From NCBI GenBank assembly GCA_902776985.1, contig CACYSD010000035.1:1-30855 (forward strand): a stretch of 30,855 nucleotides of DNA, in the 5' to 3' direction. The notes under the pieces were generated by a model, which made no database searches, was not told the DNA's origin, and was given only the letters and a program-made list of their open reading frames with translations. The translations under genes and the position numbers were made by a program. Below are positions 1 through 7,891 of this stretch, one piece after another. The stretch's first letter is position 1. Each line of letters begins with the position of its first letter. Source of the stretch: UBA3839 sp902776985. Its GTDB lineage: Bacteria; Bacteroidota; Bacteroidia; Bacteroidales; Bacteroidaceae.

Positions 1-139
1 GAAATCTATTGCATCTGACACCTATGGTGTTCGTGCCATTCCAGAAACAGTTATCATAGACCCCAACGGAAAGATTGTATCCACAGGACTGCGCGACAAA
101 GACTTGAAGGCGAAGCTTGCAGAGATATTTTCCGAATAA
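1..139 (+). CDS. C-terminal end of a thioredoxin-like (TlpA/AhpC-type) protein, partial
   Basis: The last 45 codons of a gene that begins before the window are readable in the frame starting at base 2 and end at TAA 137-139. The segment YGVRAIPETVIIDPNGKIV is the usual thioredoxin-fold signature around the cis-proline (the IPET proline) followed by a beta-hairpin with a DPNGKI turn, as in TlpA/ResA-like and AhpC/TSA-like proteins of Bacteroidota. The CxxC active site and any signal peptide lie outside the window, so the exact subfamily and the cell compartment cannot be told. A perfect hairpin at 217-250 probably ends this transcript. Confidence 0.75.
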   Translation, partial: KSIASDTYGVRAIPETVIIDPNGKIVSTGLRDKDLKAKLAEIFSE

Positions 140-216
140 TGAATAATTACGCTTCATTATTTGCTTTTATCACAAATAATGCTTACCTTTACAATATCTA
201 AACAACGAACTAAGTT

Positions 217-250
217 AGTCTCTATGGGCATGGAGATGCCCATAGAGACT
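217..250 (+). terminator. Perfect 15-bp hairpin downstream of the thioredoxin-like gene
   Basis: Arms AGTCTCTATGGGCAT (217-231) and ATGCCCATAGAGACT (236-250) pair perfectly around a GGAG loop. No U-run follows, which is common for Bacteroidota terminators. The position 78 bases after the stop codon and before the promoter of the next gene fits a transcript end or a 3'-end stabiliser. Confidence 0.5.
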
Positions 251-312
251 GGAAAGAGTTCTCTCAAATGCAAAAAAATGCGATTATAATGATATTATTC
301 AGGAAAATGTAG

Positions 313-320
313 TATCTTTG
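313..320 (+). promoter_or_regulatory. Candidate Bacteroidota -7 box for the DUF6078 gene
   Basis: TATCTTTG matches the Bacteroidota -7 consensus TAnnTTTG exactly. It lies 55 bases before the ATG at 376. I see no convincing -33 TTTG element at the expected spacing, so this is a motif match only. Confidence 0.45.
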
Positions 321-375
321 CACTAGGAAAAACACAAATTACTTTTATTCTTTAACTTTTATAATAATTACGACC

Positions 376-807
376 ATGAAAAAAGAAGATTTTGGGAATA
401 TGCCCAAAGGGTTTATCCGTTGTTACAAAACCGATTGCAAATGCCGCGAAACATGTCTGCGAGCACAAGCCACATTGTACACCAAGTCGCAGTGGGAAAC
501 CATTACTGTGATTAATCCAGACCTTGCTACAGGTGACACCGACTGCAATGGATTCCTGAGTACAGAACCTGTCCACACAGCATGGGGAATGAGGAAACTC
601 TTAGACTGCATACCACACGGCAATGCAGGCAAACTACGCAGCCAGCTTATAAAAGCCTATGGCTACTACCATTTCTACCGTATGCGCAGGGGAGAAGACC
701 CCATTTATCCTGAAGAACAAGAAAACATCATCAAACTCGTCAGGCGCAATGGCGGCACCGATTTGCCGGAATTTGAACGCTACACCGACGATATTCGTTG
801 GGTTTAA
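376..807 (+). CDS. DUF6078 family protein (143 aa), function unknown
   Basis: The protein resembles the small DUF6078 family of Bacteroidota as I remember it. It starts at the first ATG after a candidate promoter. Near the N terminus is a cysteine cluster, CYKTDCKCRETC (residues 16-27), with further cysteines at about 57 and 77, which could bind a metal or an iron-sulfur cluster (inference). There is no signal peptide or membrane segment, so it should be cytoplasmic. The C-terminal half is basic and aromatic (AYGYYHFYRMRR), with a look compatible with nucleic-acid contact, but that is speculative. It stands alone, followed by a very short possible reading frame, a repeat array and a terminator. 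No function can be assigned. Confidence 0.7.
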   Translation: MKKEDFGNMPKGFIRCYKTDCKCRETCLRAQATLYTKSQWETITVINPDLATGDTDCNGFLSTEPVHTAWGMRKLLDCIPHGNAGKLRSQLIKAYGYYHFYRMRRGEDPIYPEEQENIIKLVRRNGGTDLPEFERYTDDIRWV

Positions 808-827
808 TCTTAAGACAAGAACTTACA

Positions 828-920
828 ATGACAAAACTGGAACTAAAAATGACCAAACAACAATCCATGGCGAAAAAATACATAATTTACAAACCACTGA
901 TTATCAATGAGAAAAATTGA
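828..920 (+). CDS. Possible 30-aa basic microprotein, very uncertain
   Basis: An ATG at 828, 20 bases after the DUF6078 stop, opens 30 codons ending in TGA 918-920. The peptide is lysine-rich (it begins MTKLELKMTKQQ and ends LIINEKN), with no membrane segment and no Shine-Dalgarno sequence. It ends just before the 22-bp repeat array and lies on the DUF6078 transcript. A 30-codon frame in AT-rich DNA is often chance. It is listed only because it fills the space between the gene and the array. Confidence 0.15.
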   Translation: MTKLELKMTKQQSMAKKYIIYKPLIINEKN

Positions 921-939
921 TGTATTTTTACCCTCTCTC

Positions 940-1060
940 ATCAAAAGTTTGATGTCGTGCCATAAAACTTTTTATGTCGAGCCATCAAATAATTGATGTC
1001 GCGCCATCAATTTCTTGATGTCGAATCATCAATTTCCTGATATCAAACAATCAAACTCCC
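940..1060 (+). repeat. Array of five 22-bp tandem repeats, each holding a small palindrome
   Basis: Five head-to-tail units of exactly 22 bp start at 940, 962, 984, 1006 and 1028, with a partial sixth at 1050. Each unit begins with a dyad (ATCAAAAGTTTGAT in unit 1, ATAAAACTTTTTAT in unit 2) followed by a spacer of the type GTCGnGCC. In unit 2 both arms changed together (C to A on the left, G to T on the right), so pairing is kept. Units 4 and 5 drift. The array sits between the DUF6078 gene and its terminator and so is probably transcribed. Confidence 0.85.
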
Positions 1061-1107
1061 TCCTGCTCAGTACGTCAAAACTGAACGGGAGGGAGTTTTT
1101 CCTTTTT
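1054..1107 (+). terminator. Intrinsic terminator after DUF6078, perhaps bidirectional
   Basis: Arms AACTCCCTCCTGCTCAG (1054-1070) and CTGAACGGGAGGGAGTT (1081-1097) pair with two mismatched positions, and a T-rich run follows on the plus strand. On the minus strand a weaker T-rich tract follows, so it may also stop the converging kinase gene that ends at 1168. Confidence 0.8.
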
Positions 1108-1167
1108 ACATAGTAATTTGGGGATGATTAAGGTTTATGATAGTTGTTAATTTTGAATTTTGTCAAC

Positions 1168-3219
1168 CTAATTCAACCTATAATTAATTGGCATTGTTAA
1201 TTTAACACGAACAGGTTTGCCACCTTGTGTACCGGGTATCCACTTCGGCATACCTCTAATAACACGCAAAGCTTCTCTATCAAGAGAAGGATCCACAGAC
1301 TTAGTTACATGAGCATCAACAACAGATCCATCCTTGTTTATTATAAAAGTAACTAATACATTTCCTTGAATATTGTTTTCGACAGCAATCGCTGGATATT
1401 GAATATTCTTGCCTAGCCAAGATTTGAGGACTGCAACTCCACCAGGGAAACATGGCATATTCTCAGCAATCTCATAGATTTCATTCTCCTCTACATTTTC
1501 TTCTGCCTGTACTTCTGGGGAAGAAAAAGATGTGGAATTTGCATTATTATTCTGAGACGAAGGTTTTACAGGCTGATCTTGGTTAGTACCGTTGTTCAGA
1601 TTCTCCTTCTCTGGTTTTACAATCTCCGCAGATACTTCCTCACCCTGTTTTGTTCCATCGGCATTATACCATATACCTTTTTTATTCTTTAAGTTTCCGA
1701 CAAAATATGTTCTGTCTTTCTTGGTATAGCGCCCTTCTACAGGAAGATACTGTTTGTCGAGCGTTCCCTTGAACATATCGCCATTGGCATATATACGAAA
1801 TCCCGACTTACATACAAGCCCATAAAAGTCACCTTCAACCCTATCTCCGTTCTTAAAAGTAAGATTTCCATATCCGGAAGCTTTACCATCAACAAAGCTA
1901 CAAACCAAAGTGTTTCCATTTAGGAATGTAGCCTGTCCATGACCATTTGGCAAACCTTCATCGTTTGTCTCGCCTGTGTAGGTGTATTCACCTCCCATCT
2001 CAGCAATATTGAATACTACATCTTCATAATAGTTAGAATATGTCGAATCTAAACGAGTGGTATCGTTTTCCACATAACCATCACTGGATTTCCCTGAAGA
2101 CAATAACTGAACTAAAACAATTCCCAAGATCAGTATTACTATAAATGCCAAACCTATCCAAATCCATCTATTTGACTTAATGTTGTTGGTACTTGTCGGT
2201 TTGGAAATTGAGTTGGGAACAGGCTTGGATTGAGGAGTTGATGCTTTGGGTAATACTTGAGTCTCTTTCTTTTCAGAAACAACAGGTTTCGGTTCTTGAG
2301 GTATGATAACAGGTCTTGGATTCCCAAACAAAAACATCTCAATATCTTCCACACACCGAGGACGTCTGTTCATGTCCATATTCATGCACCAGAGGATAAG
2401 GTTGCACATCTTATCACTCATTTGGCGGTTGAATTCGTATGCAGAAACACCTCGAACTGCAATTTCCGATGGAGTAGGAGGATTCTTACGGGTGAGCAAA
2501 TTATATATTGTAGCACCGAGAGCATAAAAATCCGTCCAAGGTCCCATCATGTTTGTATTTACATCTACTTGTTCAAGCGGTGCAAATCCTGGAGTATAAC
2601 ACATTGCTGTAGTTGTAGTCATACCACCTTCGGAAGAAATCTGCTTGCTGGCACCAAAGTCGATAAGGAAGACATTGCCTGAACGATCAACAAGCAAATT
2701 GGCAGGCTTAATATCAAGGTGGAGAAGTGGTAGAGAATCCGCATCATGACTATAATGTACTGTGCGTAAAGCGTCCAACACACCTGGAAGAATCACCATA
2801 ACTTCTGATTCACTCAATGGCTTTTGAGTTCGTTTCATCTTCTCCGAAAGAGATTCACCATCAATAAAGTCCATCACGTAATAGCAAGTGCCATTCTCGT
2901 CAAAGAGATCATGAACACGTACGATATGTGGGTTATTCAAACGACGCAAGCGTTGAGCCTCTTTTTTGAACTTCTGAAGTTGACTGTCGAACAACTGAGT
3001 ATTAGACTGACTAACACTCACAAAACCTGTCTGGTTATCTCGTTCCGAAGCCCCTTTTAAGAAAAATTCCTTGATAGCTACAACTTCGTTGAAAGAAGTA
3101 TTTGTAGCCACGTAGGTATTACCAAATCCGCCCGAAGAAAGGTAGCGATCTATGCGGTAAGTGTTTCGTAACATATAACCGCAAGGTAACATCTGTTGGT
3201 TATTGATCTCTTGTGCCAT
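1168..3219 (-). CDS. Membrane Ser/Thr protein kinase with MORN repeats and TonB-type C-terminal domain
   Basis: 683 aa. Residues about 20-300 are a Hanks-type kinase. The glycine loop is SSGGFG (28-33), the ATP lysine is K50 (VAIK), the catalytic loop is HLDIKPANLL (167-176, D169), the metal-binding motif is DFG (187-189) and the APE-like motif is APLEQ (213-217). HLD replaces the usual HRD, so this is a non-RD type kinase. A proline- and serine-rich linker leads to one membrane segment (about 351-373). Residues about 413-530 contain glycine-rich MORN-like repeats (GHGQATFLNG, GYGNLTFKNGD, GIWYNADG). The end, about 597-683, is a TonB C-terminal-type domain (FPGG, QYPAIA, VTFIINKDGSVVDA). By topology the kinase is cytoplasmic and the MORN and TonB-like parts periplasmic. 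All catalytic residues are present. The substrate is unknown. Confidence 0.92.
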   Translation of the reverse strand: MAQEINNQQMLPCGYMLRNTYRIDRYLSSGGFGNTYVATNTSFNEVVAIKEFFLKGASERDNQTGFVSVSQSNTQLFDSQLQKFKKEAQRLRRLNNPHIVRVHDLFDENGTCYYVMDFIDGESLSEKMKRTQKPLSESEVMVILPGVLDALRTVHYSHDADSLPLLHLDIKPANLLVDRSGNVFLIDFGASKQISSEGGMTTTTAMCYTPGFAPLEQVDVNTNMMGPWTDFYALGATIYNLLTRKNPPTPSEIAVRGVSAYEFNRQMSDKMCNLILWCMNMDMNRRPRCVEDIEMFLFGNPRPVIIPQEPKPVVSEKKETQVLPKASTPQSKPVPNSISKPTSTNNIKSNRWIWIGLAFIVILILGIVLVQLLSSGKSSDGYVENDTTRLDSTYSNYYEDVVFNIAEMGGEYTYTGETNDEGLPNGHGQATFLNGNTLVCSFVDGKASGYGNLTFKNGDRVEGDFYGLVCKSGFRIYANGDMFKGTLDKQYLPVEGRYTKKDRTYFVGNLKNKKGIWYNADGTKQGEEVSAEIVKPEKENLNNGTNQDQPVKPSSQNNNANSTSFSSPEVQAEENVEENEIYEIAENMPCFPGGVAVLKSWLGKNIQYPAIAVENNIQGNVLVTFIINKDGSVVDAHVTKSVDPSLDREALRVIRGMPKWIPGTQGGKPVRVKLTMPINYRLN

Positions 3220-3250
3220 TGTATGATGATTAGGTGTTTTGGTAAATGCG

Positions 3251-3475
3251 GTATTATGGCATAATAGTTAGACTGTGCAGGTACACAGAATGTTATAATA
3301 CTATAATATGCAAAGAAAAGCAAAATAATCTGAACTTACAAGATTTGAAATAATTTTTTGCTTGTTTCATCATCGTTGCTATTCTATTATTTATGTTGTT
3401 ATGCCCCCCGATAAACAAAAAAAATCCAAACTACCAGCAATCAGTAGTCTGGATTTCTTGCATGATGATATAAAC
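3251..3475. repeat. Left copy of a duplicated terminator/leader sequence flanking the AbiE pair
   Basis: Two blocks recur beyond the toxin-antitoxin genes. Block 1 (3251-3295) matches 5058-5102 at 44 of 45 positions. Block 2 (3419-3475) matches 5108-5164 at 56 of 57. In this copy the blocks are separated by 123 bp, in the other by 5 bp. Block 1 contains the dyad ATTATGGCATAAT, and block 2 contains a terminator hairpin. This copy lies between the kinase start and the AbiEii stop. Confidence 0.9.
3422..3456 (-). terminator. Terminator hairpin after the AbiEii toxin gene
   Basis: On the minus strand, arms AAATCCAGACTAC and GTAGTTTGGATTT pair (one G-U) around a 9-base loop, and a run of T follows. 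It is a near-exact copy of the hairpin behind the SLC13 gene (5111-5145) and is placed to end the AbiE transcript. Confidence 0.75.
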
Positions 3476-3502
3476 ATAATCTATCTTATCATAAAAGTAT
3501 AA

Positions 3503-4330
3503 TCATAGCCAAACAATATGGTTTGCCAATTCCAGGAAATAATCATTCGACCAAATGTCGAGTTCGTGAGGGTCATTGCGGAGGAAGGGGCGTACATCCT
3601 TCTTTACATCTTCGATATTCGTGGTAGATAAGCGCTCATTTAAGACCGCTTTGAATTCGTCTTTTGACATTTCCACACCATTAAATTCGCTGATGCGCTC
3701 CTGTAAATGTTTGAAGTCAAGAGGAATACGCCAGCGCACATACCACTCAAAGTCGTACCAGTCGCGGCCCTTAACACGCGTTTTCCAATTACGGAACACT
3801 AAAGCATGCATCTTGCCTGCATAAAGGTCCGGCAATTGGAAACAACGGACCATAAAGGTGTAAGGAATTGTTAGCGGCTTTTGCTCTGTAGCGAATAAAA
3901 GAGGAGGCTGCGTATCAACCTCTATCTTAACCTTCACCATCTTCTCTGTTTGGAACGCAATATTGTAGACATCTGTATTATCCTTTAGAAATGCCGAGTC
4001 AACCCTTCCAAATGTTTTCTTATCCTTCTTCTTGATTTCAACCTTGCGACCGAGGCTGTCAAATTCGTCAATGATAGGCTGAAAATAGTTCTCGAACTTA
4101 AAATCCTCATCGGGCGACAATAGTGAGAAGTCCATATCCTCAGAGAAACGTGGTAACTGATGGAACAATCGAAGACAGGTGCCACCGTAAAAAGCAGCAC
4201 GGTCAAAGAATCCTCCGCGATGCAAACCAGCAAGAACCACTTGCTGAGTTATCTCATAGATAGCATTCTGCTTGTCGGTAACATTATTAATCGGATAACG
4301 CTTAAGTGCATTTTCGAAGAACTGATTCAT
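3503..4330 (-). CDS. AbiEii/AbiGii-family nucleotidyltransferase toxin
   Basis: 275 aa. This is the toxin of a type IV (AbiE) toxin-antitoxin pair, a DUF1814 nucleotidyltransferase. Family members act in abortive infection and can modify RNA such as tRNA 3' ends; the target here is unknown. The polymerase-beta-like core is visible: YGGTCLRLF (residues 48-56) and the metal-binding pair in SEDMDFSL (D65 and D67). Downstream, the family motif AGKMHALVFRNWKTRVKGRDWYD supplies the conserved lysine and basic residues. Its ATG overlaps the antitoxin stop (ATGA), so translation is probably coupled. The length is typical and the active site is intact. The pair sits between duplicated flanking sequences, which suggests it arrived as a cassette. 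Confidence 0.93.
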   Translation of the reverse strand: MNQFFENALKRYPINNVTDKQNAIYEITQQVVLAGLHRGGFFDRAAFYGGTCLRLFHQLPRFSEDMDFSLLSPDEDFKFENYFQPIIDEFDSLGRKVEIKKKDKKTFGRVDSAFLKDNTDVYNIAFQTEKMVKVKIEVDTQPPLLFATEQKPLTIPYTFMVRCFQLPDLYAGKMHALVFRNWKTRVKGRDWYDFEWYVRWRIPLDFKHLQERISEFNGVEMSKDEFKAVLNERLSTTNIEDVKKDVRPFLRNDPHELDIWSNDYFLELANHIVWL

Positions 4331-4950
4331 CTTTCTAAAATTTTAATGATATTGTTGATGGCTTGCTGCTTCTTGCTTACGGCTGCGCATTGGCGGAATA
4401 TGTCGATGTTCATATTCTGAAACTCATCCATATCCAGTCGCAGGTCTTCTTCCAAGAAAGCAAATGTGTCCTTTAGGAATCGCAACGGCAGTCTTGGGGT
4501 TGAGATAATATAGTCGCACAAGGCCTTCTCGGGGGTGGCAATCAGATAATGCACACCTTCCTCCTCTCGTTGCGTAATACCTATTGAATAATAATCCTTA
4601 GCGCAATGACGATACTCAAAACTGCCAGCATCGTTTAGGAAAGAAACAGTCAAATGGGTTGTCATTGACTGTACAACGTCAACTCTCTCGGGTATCAGTC
4701 CGTACTCTCGCAGAGCCGTTAGCATGGATACATACGAAGGACCATAAAGCACATTGCCTATAAGATTCAATGACAGCAGTATACCACTCTCCTGTGGCGA
4801 CACCACGTAGAGGCCACGCTTTAAGCGTATGATCCTCCCCGTCTTCTCAAGATTAGCCACCTTTCTGTTTGCCGACTTTACACTGGGATAAAGTGATGCT
4901 ATGGCAGCGGTATTTACGGGTATGTTCTTTAAGACTGCTAACTCGTTCAT
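4327..4950 (-). CDS. AbiEi-family antitoxin and transcriptional repressor
   Basis: 207 aa. It is the first gene of the two-gene operon and overlaps the toxin by four bases. The N-terminal 50 or so residues form a winged helix (NTAAIASLYPSVKSANRKVANL, then IIRLKRGLYVVSP), the DNA-binding part of AbiEi antitoxins. The remainder is the C-terminal antitoxin domain, with the usual SYVSMLTALREYGLIPE segment. In the family the antitoxin neutralises AbiEii without binding it strongly and represses its own promoter by binding inverted repeats. A suitable inverted repeat overlaps the predicted promoter here (4980-5042). Confidence 0.9.
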   Translation of the reverse strand: MNELAVLKNIPVNTAAIASLYPSVKSANRKVANLEKTGRIIRLKRGLYVVSPQESGILLSLNLIGNVLYGPSYVSMLTALREYGLIPERVDVVQSMTTHLTVSFLNDAGSFEYRHCAKDYYSIGITQREEEGVHYLIATPEKALCDYIISTPRLPLRFLKDTFAFLEEDLRLDMDEFQNMNIDIFRQCAAVSKKQQAINNIIKILER

Positions 4951-4975
4951 AATGGATTTTTTATCTTCTCGGCGA

Positions 4976-5042
4976 CAAAAATAGTAACTTTTTCAATAGA
5001 AAACAACATTATTTGTAATTATCTATCAAAAAAATTACTATT
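4976..5042 (-). promoter_or_regulatory. AbiE promoter with inverted-repeat operator candidates
   Basis: On the minus strand TATTTTTG (4976-4983) matches the -7 consensus exactly, and a TTG lies 20 bases upstream at the -33 place. The start of transcription would be about 20 bases before the ATG at 4950. AATAGTAA (4980-4987) and TTACTATT (5035-5042) are perfect 8-bp inverted repeats, one of them touching the -7 box, as expected for repression by AbiEi. Confidence 0.5.
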
Positions 5043-5057
5043 CACACTACAATTTGA

Positions 5058-5164
5058 GTATTATGGCATAATAGTTAGACTGTGCAGGCACACAGAATGT
5101 TAACAGTAAAAAATCCAAACTACCAGCAATCAGTAGTCTGGATTTCTTGCATGATGAAATAAAC
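5058..5164. repeat. Right copy of the duplicated terminator/leader sequence flanking the AbiE pair
   Basis: This copy is the compact form. The 45-bp block (5058-5102) and the 57-bp block (5108-5164) are only five bases apart, against 123 bases in the left copy (3251-3475). It begins seven bases after the SLC13 stop codon and ends about 16 bases before the AbiE operator repeat. Confidence 0.9.
5111..5145 (-). terminator. Intrinsic terminator at the end of the long minus-strand cluster
   Basis: Thirteen-base arms (AAATCCAGACTAC and GTAGTTTGGATTT on the minus strand, one G-U pair) with a 9-base loop are followed by T residues. It lies 27 bases after the SLC13 stop and closes the run of genes beginning at 19381. 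Confidence 0.8.
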
Positions 5165-5171
5165 TGCAATT

Positions 5172-6686
5172 TTATTGCAACGGTGTTAACGGATACACGA
5201 TGTTGACGATGAGGATGTTTGCAGCAAGGATGATGATGTTCATCAGCACTCCGATGCGCAAGAAGTCGCTGAAGCGGTAGCCGCCGGGACCATAGACGAG
5301 CATGTGAGTAGGCGAGCCGATTGGTGTGGCGAAACTGCTGCTCACACTGATCATCAGGGCGATGAGGAAAGGATAAGGCTCATAGCCTAACTTCTCTGCA
5401 GCCTCGTACATGATTGGAAAGAACATGGCTCCAGCTGCTGTGTTCGAGATGAATTCGGTGATAAACGTGCCGACTAAGCATATAGCTGTCATCACAACAA
5501 TGGGGTTAGTGCCGCAGATATCAAGGATACCAAATGCCATACGCTCGGCAATGCCCGTCTTCTGGATGGCAAGTCCCAGCACGACTGATCCGGCAAACAC
5601 CATGAGGATGTCCCAGTTGATGGCCTTCATTGCCTGGTCTGGCGTACAGCAGCGGAAAATGAGCATGGCTGCAGCAGCTATGAAAGCACACTGTAACAGA
5701 GGCATGACACCTAAGGCTGAGAGTACCACCATCGCTATCATGATGAACGAGGAAATGGCGGTGCCGCGTCCTACGTTGACAACCTCGTCGCCAAGAATTA
5801 GTCCGTGTTCTTTGGAGAAATCAATGATTGACTTGGTCTTGCCTGCATAGAGCAGATGATCACCTCCCATCAAAATCTCATTCTCATCAATAGGAACCGG
5901 AGCATCATCGAAATGGCGCCATTTCAGAAGGCGACAGTCCTCGACATCAAACATGCCAGCCTTGCCAATAGTCTTGGCAATAAACTTATGTGTCGAGGGG
6001 ACAATCAGTTCTACTGTATATTCTACCGTATCTTCCGAGTCGGATTCAGGTGCCTTACGGTCAGGCAACAGACGACGCATGACGATGATGGAGAGTACGC
6101 CGATGAATAGGCAGAACAGACCGGGAATCGTGGTTGCCAACACATTCATGGTGTGGCCGGTGTTGTCTGAGTATAGTCCCGAGATAATCAGGTTTGGAGG
6201 TGTACCAATCAGCGTACACACTCCACCCATGCCCGAGGCGTAGCTCAACGGAATCAGAAGTTTGGAGGGTGAGATATTCAGCTTCTTCGACCACATCTTG
6301 ACGATGTTCACGAAGAGTGCCACTACCGTCGTGTTGCTCAGGAAAGAACTGAGTGCAGCCACAGGAAGCATCAGGCGAACAACGGTCTTGGAGTACGTCT
6401 TCGGTTGCCCTAACAGATTTTTCACAATCCATTGCAGTACACCCGTATGCGTCAATCCTGCCACAACCACGAACAAGACACCAATAACTACAACTGATGT
6501 ACTGCTGAAACCCGAGAAAGCCTCTTGGGGACCGAGCACCCCTGTTACGAAGAGTACAGCCATCGCCCCAAGGAATACTAGGTCGGAACGCAGTTTCGTG
6601 AACAGCAGAATGGTGAACATCCCAAGCACTGTCACGATGGTTATCCATGCATGGAGGCTAAAACCCAAGAAAGTAAAAGTATCCAT
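5172..6686 (-). CDS. SLC13 (DASS) family anion:Na+ symporter with an inserted TrkA-C-like domain
   Basis: 504 aa, an integral inner-membrane protein. The two SNT motifs of the DASS/SLC13 fold are present at FLSNTTVVALF (SNT 117-119) and FISNTAAGAMFF (SNT 414-416), together with the GTPPNLIISG (161-170) and ATPIGSPTHMLVYGPGGY (453-470) loops of the substrate site. Between the two halves, residues about 222-300 are hydrophilic and look like an RCK/TrkA C-terminal domain (VELIVPSTHKFIAKTIGK, GGDHLLYAG). Homologues carry sulfate or di- and tricarboxylates with Na+; the substrate here cannot be read from the sequence. It is the last gene of the cluster, 17 bases after DUF4421, and has its own terminator. 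Confidence 0.9.
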   Translation of the reverse strand: MDTFTFLGFSLHAWITIVTVLGMFTILLFTKLRSDLVFLGAMAVLFVTGVLGPQEAFSGFSSTSVVVIGVLFVVVAGLTHTGVLQWIVKNLLGQPKTYSKTVVRLMLPVAALSSFLSNTTVVALFVNIVKMWSKKLNISPSKLLIPLSYASGMGGVCTLIGTPPNLIISGLYSDNTGHTMNVLATTIPGLFCLFIGVLSIIVMRRLLPDRKAPESDSEDTVEYTVELIVPSTHKFIAKTIGKAGMFDVEDCRLLKWRHFDDAPVPIDENEILMGGDHLLYAGKTKSIIDFSKEHGLILGDEVVNVGRGTAISSFIMIAMVVLSALGVMPLLQCAFIAAAAMLIFRCCTPDQAMKAINWDILMVFAGSVVLGLAIQKTGIAERMAFGILDICGTNPIVVMTAICLVGTFITEFISNTAAGAMFFPIMYEAAEKLGYEPYPFLIALMISVSSSFATPIGSPTHMLVYGPGGYRFSDFLRIGVLMNIIILAANILIVNIVYPLTPLQ

Positions 6687-6703
6687 CTTTTATTCTTTTT
6701 GAA

Positions 6704-7840
6704 TTATAGTCGTACACCTATGGATGTATTTATGAACCAGTCGTTCAGATAGCCATTGCTGGATTTGTGATGGTAGCGGATATTGTTGAATTGCCCGAAA
6801 ACATTAAGAAAGTACCGCCCAAAGTTGTAGGTCAGAGACACTCGACCATCGAAACCTATGCTCGCACTACTGTTAAATGTCTCGCTGCCCAGGTATTTGA
6901 TCTTCACGTTTTTATAGTACCACTCATCATACTCATCATAGCCGATTTCGTAGTTCACGAATTTCAAGAACGTGGGGTCTTCCATCATTTCAGGTATGTT
7001 GGTTTCATAGGCGTAGGCCTTAAGCTTGTTCACGAAAGTCAGCATAGGCATCGCCATGACGTTGACGAGCAGTCCTTTGCACGGTACCCAGTTGTATGCA
7101 TAACCCAGGCCCAAGCTACCCTGCCATAGTTTTACACGGCCAAGCCCGTGCATGAGAAATATCAGGTCACCGTTGGAGTCTGCGGCATAGTTGATATTCG
7201 TATAGTTGAACATAGCCCCTGCCATTAGCGAACCAGCCGAGCGTTTCTGTATCACCGACTGCTTGTAGGCTGCAGCATAGGAGAACTTCCTGCTGTTGAA
7301 CAGGAAATAGCCGTCAGCCAGGATGGTGTTCACCTTGATGGGATCGATGAGCACTACTTTTTTCATCTCCTCCATGTCCTCCTCATCAAAAAGGTCGCTT
7401 TTCATATCAAGGTCAGGATGCGTGTTCTCAAACGAGTGGAAACGCACATTGAGGCTATACGCATTTCCGGTAGCGCCAAAGGTCAGACGGCGGCTCTTGT
7501 CGCCACCAACATTGATCATGTACCCGAATCCACAGCCTCTGTAGCCTACCTTTATGCCAATCTTCTGCGTCGGTCGTGTAATCAGTCGCGTATCATTGTC
7601 ATAATCTTCGTTTAGTACGCTACCATTGGTTTTCATACTGACTATAGTCTGGCTTACATTGCCTCTTAGCATAATCTGCCAGGGTTGATTTGGAATGTCA
7701 ATATATCGGCGGTCCACACCCTTGACCACCATAGAGTCCTTTATGGTGGTAACTTTGGTAAACAGTTTATTTATACCGGTTTGTGCCATAACCGGACCAC
7801 AGAAGACAAGTATTACAAGAAAGAACAGAGATTTTCTCAT
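6704..7840 (-). CDS. DUF4421 family protein, probable outer-membrane beta-barrel
   Basis: 378 aa with a signal peptide (FFLVILVFCGPVMAQTG, cleavage after about residue 19). The mature part has alternating hydrophobic and polar strands ending in a strand with a terminal Arg-Leu (INTSIGVRL). Glycine- and tyrosine-rich segments such as KIGVKVGYRGCGFGYMINVGG fit a barrel. DUF4421 proteins are common in Bacteroidota and their function is unknown. The gene lies between the second lipocalin-like lipoprotein (51-base gap) and the SLC13 permease (17-base gap). A decayed copy of its 5' end is found at 16882-16973, so the cluster once held another relative. Confidence 0.85.
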   Translation of the reverse strand: MRKSLFFLVILVFCGPVMAQTGINKLFTKVTTIKDSMVVKGVDRRYIDIPNQPWQIMLRGNVSQTIVSMKTNGSVLNEDYDNDTRLITRPTQKIGIKVGYRGCGFGYMINVGGDKSRRLTFGATGNAYSLNVRFHSFENTHPDLDMKSDLFDEEDMEEMKKVVLIDPIKVNTILADGYFLFNSRKFSYAAAYKQSVIQKRSAGSLMAGAMFNYTNINYAADSNGDLIFLMHGLGRVKLWQGSLGLGYAYNWVPCKGLLVNVMAMPMLTFVNKLKAYAYETNIPEMMEDPTFLKFVNYEIGYDEYDEWYYKNVKIKYLGSETFNSSASIGFDGRVSLTYNFGRYFLNVFGQFNNIRYHHKSSNGYLNDWFINTSIGVRL

Positions 7841-7891
7841 ATTGAATGTAGAGCCAGGCCTTATTTGTTTTGATTACTGTACCTTAGTGCA

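Noticed and set aside
940..1060. A CRISPR array
   Set aside because: The units are only 22 bp, contiguous, without unique spacers, and no cas gene is nearby.
3251..5164. An insertion sequence
   Set aside because: No transposase and no terminal inverted repeats were seen; only direct repeats flank the AbiE pair.
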